Assembly: GCF_037414475.1 (NCBI RefSeq)
Contig: NZ_CP147913.1
Location: 8,628,501-8,692,500 of the forward strand
From: Myxococcus stipitatus
Lineage (GTDB): Bacteria; Myxococcota; Myxococcia; Myxococcales; Myxococcaceae
Direction of reading: 5' to 3'
Length of the DNA stretch: 64,000 nt
In this document: one piece after another, positions 59,651 through 64,000 of the stretch
How the letters are laid out: every line of letters begins with the position of its first letter
Numbering within the stretch: the first letter of the stretch is position 1
Program-made: the position numbers and the translations under genes
Notes under the pieces: model-generated
Told to the model about the DNA's origin: nothing
The model's database searches: none
Seen by the model: the letters and a program-made list of their open reading frames with translations, nothing else

Positions 59651-60786
59651 TGTCCACTCGTACCCGCGTTCTCGAGCCCTCGCATCCTGAGCATCACCTC
59701 GCGGAACTCCGCCTCCAGGGACTCGAGCACCTCGTGCGTGGGCCTCACCTCGCGCATGCTCCCGACAATCTGTCCCACGGGGGAACCGAGCAGCTCGTGA
59801 GCGCGTGAGCCCGGTGTACTCGCGTGGTGGTGCATCCGGGTCACCGCGTCGGCGGTGAGCATGAACTGCAAGGGCATGGGCAAGGTGCCGGGGGACTCTC
59901 CGCCGTCCCACGCCTCGGTCCATGCCGTCTTCAGCAGGCGCGCGGGCTTTCCACTCATGGACCGCGAGCGCACCGTGTCACCCGACGTGGCGGCGAGGAG
60001 CTTGTCTCTGAGAACGGGATGCAGTCTGGCCTCCTCCACGCCGAGCCAGAGCGAGCCCGTCCAGACTCCCTCCGCGCCCAGCGCGAGCGCCGCGGCAAGC
60101 TGACGGCCTCGGCCGATGCCTCCAGCGGCCAGGACGGGAATGGGATGAACGGCGTCCACGACCTCGGGGACGAGCACCATCGTCCCAATCTCTCCGGTGT
60201 GGCCTCCGGCCTCGGTGCCCACCGCGACCACCACGTCGACGCCCACCTCCGCCTGCTTGCGTGCGTGTGCGGCCGTTCCAACGAGCGCGACGACCTGCAC
60301 GCCGCGCCGATGTGCTTCGTCCACGACATCGCGGGGCGGCGTCCCCAGCGCGTTGGCGATGAGGCGGACAGGATGCCGGAGCGCCACCGCGACCTGTGAG
60401 CGGCCCGCGGCCTCGGACCACCCCAAGAGTGACTCGTGCGCGGAGACCTCGGGAGGAAGTCCGGGCACTTCGTAGCGCGTGAGGACCTCCTCCACGTAGC
60501 GGCGATGGCCTTCGGGAATCAGCAGCTCCAGCTCCGCCTTGGACAGGCCTCCTCGCTCGGCGCCCTCGTACCGGGTGGGCATCACCACGTCCACGCCATA
60601 AGGCTTTCCATCCACATGCGCATCGAGCCAACACAGCTCCTCTTCGAGCTGTTCGGGCGAGAACTGCACGGCCCCCAGGACCCCCATGCCTCCCGCGCGG
60701 CTCACCGCCGCGACGACCTCCCGGCGGTAGCTGAAGGCGAAGACGGGCACATCGATTTCGAAGAGCTCACAGATTCGGGTGCGCAT
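59596..60786 (-). CDS. Nitronate monooxygenase-like FMN protein
   Basis: 396 aa from ATG 60786. TIM barrel with VPVFAFSYRREVVAAVSRAGG, GTEAGGHTGEIGTMVLVPEV, PVLAAGGIGRGRQLAAALAL and GAEGVWTGSLWL is typical of the 2-nitropropane dioxygenase/NMO family. Members linked to acyl-CoA dehydrogenase genes may act as enoyl reductases rather than on nitronates. The C-terminal ~25 residues (Ser/Gly/Arg-rich) overlap the Rieske gene and are probably not structured. Fourth in the operon fadD-like, ACAD, ACAD, this gene. Confidence 0.85.
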   Translation of the reverse strand: MRTRICELFEIDVPVFAFSYRREVVAAVSRAGGMGVLGAVQFSPEQLEEELCWLDAHVDGKPYGVDVVMPTRYEGAERGGLSKAELELLIPEGHRRYVEEVLTRYEVPGLPPEVSAHESLLGWSEAAGRSQVAVALRHPVRLIANALGTPPRDVVDEAHRRGVQVVALVGTAAHARKQAEVGVDVVVAVGTEAGGHTGEIGTMVLVPEVVDAVHPIPVLAAGGIGRGRQLAAALALGAEGVWTGSLWLGVEEARLHPVLRDKLLAATSGDTVRSRSMSGKPARLLKTAWTEAWDGGESPGTLPMPLQFMLTADAVTRMHHHASTPGSRAHELLGSPVGQIVGSMREVRPTHEVLESLEAEFREVMLRMRGLENAGTSGHQPDSARRGATGTRRGSE

Positions 60787-60789
60787 GGG

Positions 60790-61905
60790 TCAACCCTCGG
60801 CCAGCAGCGCGCCGAGGCGCGCCAGGTGAACGGTTCCCGAGCCCAGGGTGAGCTCGAGCTGCTTGCTCCAGAGATAGAAACGGTAGAGCGGATAGCGGGT
60901 GTCGAAGCCGATGCCTCCATGAAGGTGCTGAGCCGTGGACACCACTCGATGGCCCGCCTCGGAAGCCCACAGCTTCGCGATGGCCACGGCCTTCGCCGCG
61001 GGCTGCCCCGAGTCCAGCGCGCACGCGGCCTTCCACAGTGTCAGCCGCATGGCCTCCACGTCGATGGCTGCATCCGCCGCGCGCTGCGAGACGGCCTGGA
61101 AGGTGGCGATAGCCCGGCCGAACTGGTGCCGCGTCCCGGTGTATTCCGCGGTCATTCGGAGTGCCCGTTCGGCGACGCCGAGCTGGAGTGCGCACACGCC
61201 TAGGGTGGCTCGCTCCAACAACCACGTGAGCACGCGGTCGCCATCTCCGGGATGAGCCAGCACGTCCTTGGGGTCCACGCGAGCGCTGCTCAGCGTCATG
61301 CGCAGCAGTGGCTCACCCGTGGTGGCGTTCTGCCGTTCGTGTGTCACACCCGCTGCGCGCGGGTCGACAAGGAAGACACCGATGTCGCCGTCGCTTGATC
61401 GTGCGGGCACGAGGATTCGAGCCGCCAGGTGAGCGGCGGGGACACAGGTCTTGACGCCGCTGAGCCGCCACCATCCGCCGTGGTTCGTGGCGAGAGTCTC
61501 CGTGCGCGCGGGGTGTGGCGAGTCCTCCGTGAGCGCGGCCGTGAGGAATGTTCGCCCCTCGGCCACGCCTGGGAGCAATCGCTGACGTTGCTCGCGAGTT
61601 CCGAAGGCGGAGAGGGGGAGCGCACCGAGCACCAGCGTGGGCCAGAGAGGAACAGGGGCCACCGCCGCTCCGGCCTCCACGAGAAGGGCACACAGCTCGC
61701 GCATCCCGTGTCCGCTGCCTCCCTCTGTCGCGGGAATGCCCGTGCCGAGGAGCCCCGTGGTGGCCAGTTGTGCCCACAGGTTCCGGTCCAGGAAGTCCGC
61801 GCTCGTCTCGGCGGCGGTGAGGGACGCAGGGGAGACATGCTCACGGAAGAGCTTCCTCGCGAGCCCGCTGACCGTCTGTTGCGCCTCGGTGTAGGAGAAG
61901 TCCAT
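60790..61905 (-). CDS. Acyl-CoA dehydrogenase family protein, pair B small subunit
   Basis: 371 aa. TEAQQTVSGLARKLFREHV, TTGLLGTGIPATEGGSGHGM, TRHQFGRAIATFQAVSQRAA and TAQHLHGGIGFDTRYPLYRF show the ACAD fold. The end (LTLGSGTVHLARLGALL) lacks the classic catalytic-Glu element. Like the protein at 50835 it is the shorter of a tandem pair; the partner ends 27 bases upstream. I infer a heteromeric enzyme of the kind found in steroid side-chain beta-oxidation. Confidence 0.85.
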   Translation of the reverse strand: MDFSYTEAQQTVSGLARKLFREHVSPASLTAAETSADFLDRNLWAQLATTGLLGTGIPATEGGSGHGMRELCALLVEAGAAVAPVPLWPTLVLGALPLSAFGTREQRQRLLPGVAEGRTFLTAALTEDSPHPARTETLATNHGGWWRLSGVKTCVPAAHLAARILVPARSSDGDIGVFLVDPRAAGVTHERQNATTGEPLLRMTLSSARVDPKDVLAHPGDGDRVLTWLLERATLGVCALQLGVAERALRMTAEYTGTRHQFGRAIATFQAVSQRAADAAIDVEAMRLTLWKAACALDSGQPAAKAVAIAKLWASEAGHRVVSTAQHLHGGIGFDTRYPLYRFYLWSKQLELTLGSGTVHLARLGALLAEG

Positions 61906-61932
61906 GCGTGCTCCGGATGGGGCTTGGGGGGC

Positions 61933-63108
61933 TCATCGAGAGGGCCGTGGCATTCCCAGGCCCACCGTGGCGATGAGGTCACGCTGCACTTCGTTGTTGC
62001 CGCCTCCGAAGGTGAGGACGAGCGAGGCCCGGCAGTAGCGCTCCACGCGGCCGCGAAGGAGCGCGCCCGCTGAGCCCTTCTTGAGTCCACCGGACGGGCC
62101 GAGGACCTCGAGCAGTCGTTGGTAGATTTCGATGAAGGACTCGCTTCCGAAGACCTTGATGCTGGAGGACTCGGCGGGGTCCAGCACACCGTGGTCGATG
62201 TTCCAGGCCTGTCGCCAATGCATCAGCTCCAGCACGGTGACGAGCGAGTGGGCTCGCGCCAGTTGGAGCTGGACCCAGGCTTCATCGAGGACACGCCGGC
62301 CCGAAGGCGTCCGCGTCTCACGAGCCCAAGCGAGGGTCTCCTCCAGGAAGTACGCCGCCGCGCCTGGAGACAGGAGGACCACCCGCTCGTGGTTGAGCTG
62401 CGTGGTGATGAGCTTCCATCCTTCGTTCTCCTTTCCGACGCGCATGGAGACGGGGACGCGGACCTGGTCGTAGAAGGTGGCGCTGGTGCGGTTGCCTCCA
62501 AGCGTCTCGATGGGCGTGATGCTGACCCCGGGGAGTTTGGGGTCCACCATCAGGATGCTGAGCCCCTGGTGCTTGGGCGCATCCGGGTCCGTGCGTACCG
62601 CCAGCCAGATGTATCCCGCCTGTTCGGCCATGCTGGTGAACACCTTCTGGCCTGTCACCACATAGGAGTCCCCCTCGCGAACCGCGCGGGTGCGCAAGGC
62701 CGCGAGGTCCGTGCCTGCCTCCGGTTCGGTGTAGCCGATGGCGAACTGAAGCTCGCCTCGCAGCATCGCGGGGAGCAACCGCGCCTTCTGCTCATCGGTG
62801 CCGTACTTCATCAGCGTGGGGCCGACCGTGCACAGGGTGAGGAAGGGGATGGGGAAGCCTGCTCGCTGGGCCTCGTCGAAGAACAGGAACTGTTCCAGGG
62901 CGGGGCGCCCCTGGCCTCCGTGCTCGCGCGGCCAGCCGATGCCGAGCCAACCGTCGGCGCCCAGCTTCCTCAGCGCCTGTGTGTAGAGCGGGCCTCCCCC
63001 CTCGTTCCCCTCGACCTCGTCGAGGAGCTCCGTGGTGACGAGTTGTTGGAAGTAGCTCCGGAGACGGGCCTGAAGCGCGTGCTCCTCGGCGGAGAGCTCC
63101 AGGTGCAT
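61933..63108 (-). CDS. Acyl-CoA dehydrogenase family protein, pair B large subunit
   Basis: 391 aa. GIGWPREHGGQGRPALEQFL, IGYTEPEAGTDLAALRTRAV, VVTGQKVFTSMAEQAGYIWL and C-terminal LTFGGGNNEVQRDLIATVGL match steroid-type FadE proteins. It is preceded by an acyl-CoA synthetase gene (8-base gap) and followed by its smaller partner. Together these activate and desaturate an acyl chain. Confidence 0.87.
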   Translation of the reverse strand: MHLELSAEEHALQARLRSYFQQLVTTELLDEVEGNEGGGPLYTQALRKLGADGWLGIGWPREHGGQGRPALEQFLFFDEAQRAGFPIPFLTLCTVGPTLMKYGTDEQKARLLPAMLRGELQFAIGYTEPEAGTDLAALRTRAVREGDSYVVTGQKVFTSMAEQAGYIWLAVRTDPDAPKHQGLSILMVDPKLPGVSITPIETLGGNRTSATFYDQVRVPVSMRVGKENEGWKLITTQLNHERVVLLSPGAAAYFLEETLAWARETRTPSGRRVLDEAWVQLQLARAHSLVTVLELMHWRQAWNIDHGVLDPAESSSIKVFGSESFIEIYQRLLEVLGPSGGLKKGSAGALLRGRVERYCRASLVLTFGGGNNEVQRDLIATVGLGMPRPSR

Positions 63109-63116
63109 GGCTTCTC

Positions 63117-64000
63117 CTAGGCGCGCTCCTCGGTGGCGGCGCTCCGGGCCCAGCGATAGTCGGGCTTGCCACTGGGATGACGGACGATGTGGTCCACCAC
63201 TCGGAGTTGTCGGGGGACCTTGTACCCGGACAGCAGGGTACGGCAGTGCTCTCCGAGCACCTCGAGCGAGACGCGATGATTGGGGCGAGGCTCGATGACC
63301 GCCGTGACTCGCTCACCCCAGTGCACGTCGGGCACGCCCACCACCACCGCGTCGCGGATGGCTGGATGGGCCTTGAGTGCTGCTTCGACCTCCTCGGGGA
63401 AGACCTTCTCTCCGCCGCTGTTGATGCACACCGCGCCTCGGCCCAGCACCGTGATGCGGCCGTCCTTCTCGACGGTGGCGAGGTCTCCAGGGAGGACCCA
63501 GCGCACTCCGTCGATGACGAGGAACGTCGCCGCCGTCTTCTCCGGGTCGTTGTAGTAGCCGAGCGGCAGCCGCCCGCGCCTCGCGAGCCTCCCGATGACT
63601 CCCGAGCCCGGCTGCACGGGACGCAGGTCTTCTCCGAGCACCGCGCTGTTCTCGTCCATGTAGAACGCCACGGCCTCGCCGGAGGAGAACGCCGTCCCCT
63701 GATGTCCGGCCTCCGTCGCGCCGAAGTTGTCGAGAATCAAGGTCTCCGGGAGCTGCTCTTGGAGTTGTTGCCGCACCGCGGAGGAGAGGAACGCACCGGA
63801 CGAGGAGATGACCCTCAGGCAGGAGAGGTCATAGGGGGCGCCAGTGGCGCGCGCCTGGGCCAGTGCCTCGGCGAGCGGGCGGGCCATGGCGTCGCCGACG
63901 ATGACCAGCGTGTTGACCTTCTCCGACTGGATGGCCTGGCAGACGCGGTGAGGTTCATAGCTCCTGCCGGGGACGATGACGGCGGTGCCTCCGGAGAAGA
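63117..64000 (-). CDS. AMP-dependent acyl-CoA synthetase, N-terminus beyond window edge
   Basis: Open from the right edge to a stop at 63117: 294 codons, the C-terminal part of an adenylate-forming enzyme. FSGGTAVIVP and EKVNTLVIVGDAMARPLAE begin the visible part; then ISSSGAFLSSAVRQQL, LDNFGATEAGHQG (A5 motif), PGDLATVEKDGRITVLGRGA (A7/A8), INSGGEKVFPEEVEAALKAH and the catalytic lysine near PSGKPDYRWA. It is closest in style to FadD3/FadD19-type ligases of steroid degradation, but substrate is not predicted. It heads the operon at 59596-64000. Confidence 0.88.
   Translation of the reverse strand, partial: FSGGTAVIVPGRSYEPHRVCQAIQSEKVNTLVIVGDAMARPLAEALAQARATGAPYDLSCLRVISSSGAFLSSAVRQQLQEQLPETLILDNFGATEAGHQGTAFSSGEAVAFYMDENSAVLGEDLRPVQPGSGVIGRLARRGRLPLGYYNDPEKTAATFLVIDGVRWVLPGDLATVEKDGRITVLGRGAVCINSGGEKVFPEEVEAALKAHPAIRDAVVVGVPDVHWGERVTAVIEPRPNHRVSLEVLGEHCRTLLSGYKVPRQLRVVDHIVRHPSGKPDYRWARSAATEERA

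Overview
The window is high-GC, gene-dense DNA and reads as chromosome of a Myxococcaceae-type myxobacterium (Myxococcus, Corallococcus, Pyxidicoccus or a close relative). The signs are strong G/C third-position bias, GTG/TTG starts with clear Shine-Dalgarno sites, a pair of small ribbon-helix-helix proteins of a type I know from myxobacteria, many lipoproteins and two FtsH genes. The species assignment is inference; no database search was possible.

Layout. (1) 1-4889: a ChaN-like haem/iron-associated gene (cut by the left edge) diverges from a TonB-dependent receptor with a long Ser/Thr-Arg-Asp/Glu linker, followed by a 5'-nucleotidase-C-domain lipoprotein. (2) 4920-5867: two tandem RHH genes and a candidate minus-strand structured small RNA. 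(3) 5868-15407: a housekeeping run, tilS-ftsH-folP-glmM-pdxJ-acpS-nnr-tsaE. (4) 15411-21318 (minus): class-II glutamine amidotransferase, hutI, a lipoprotein, hutU and a BON-domain protein. (5) 21457-31195: a YdeP-type molybdopterin oxidoreductase, a 1349-aa unknown protein with six 32-aa repeats, a beta-CASP hydrolase with an XRE regulator, a MutT-type Nudix enzyme and a lipoprotein. (6) 31336-38849: second ftsH, a free-standing sigma-1.1-like small protein, grpE, an HtrA protease, a secreted protein, a PilZ protein and glutamate dehydrogenase. (7) 39164-39596: tRNA-Thr(CGU) and a DUF2087 protein.

(8) 39633-50752 is the most interesting region: an apparently undescribed RiPP-type locus. A 177-aa precursor has a ~110-aa leader and five perfect tandem copies of a nine-residue unit (SAMSKYAAG). 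It heads a tightly coupled minus-strand operon of four different B12-binding radical SAM enzymes, all with a CX7CX2C cluster motif, and ends in a phytanoyl-CoA-type dioxygenase that carries a one-base frameshift in this sequence. The dioxygenase and all four radical SAM enzymes share a similar C-terminal ~70-aa domain, which may be a common substrate-docking module. A GNAT acetyltransferase and a JmjC/cupin-like hydroxylase diverge from the precursor across a compact intergenic region with overlapping promoter-like elements and a perfect 9-bp inverted repeat. I infer a multi-core peptide that is C-methylated several times, probably hydroxylated and perhaps acetylated.

(9) 50835-64000 is a catabolic block: two pairs of acyl-CoA dehydrogenases, amidohydrolase, P450, enoyl-CoA hydratase, SDR, ketosteroid-dehydrogenase-like flavoprotein, KshA-like Rieske oxygenase, nitronate-monooxygenase-like protein and an acyl-CoA synthetase cut by the right edge. 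The set resembles actinobacterial steroid/terpenoid side-chain and ring degradation. The true substrate cannot be read from the sequence.
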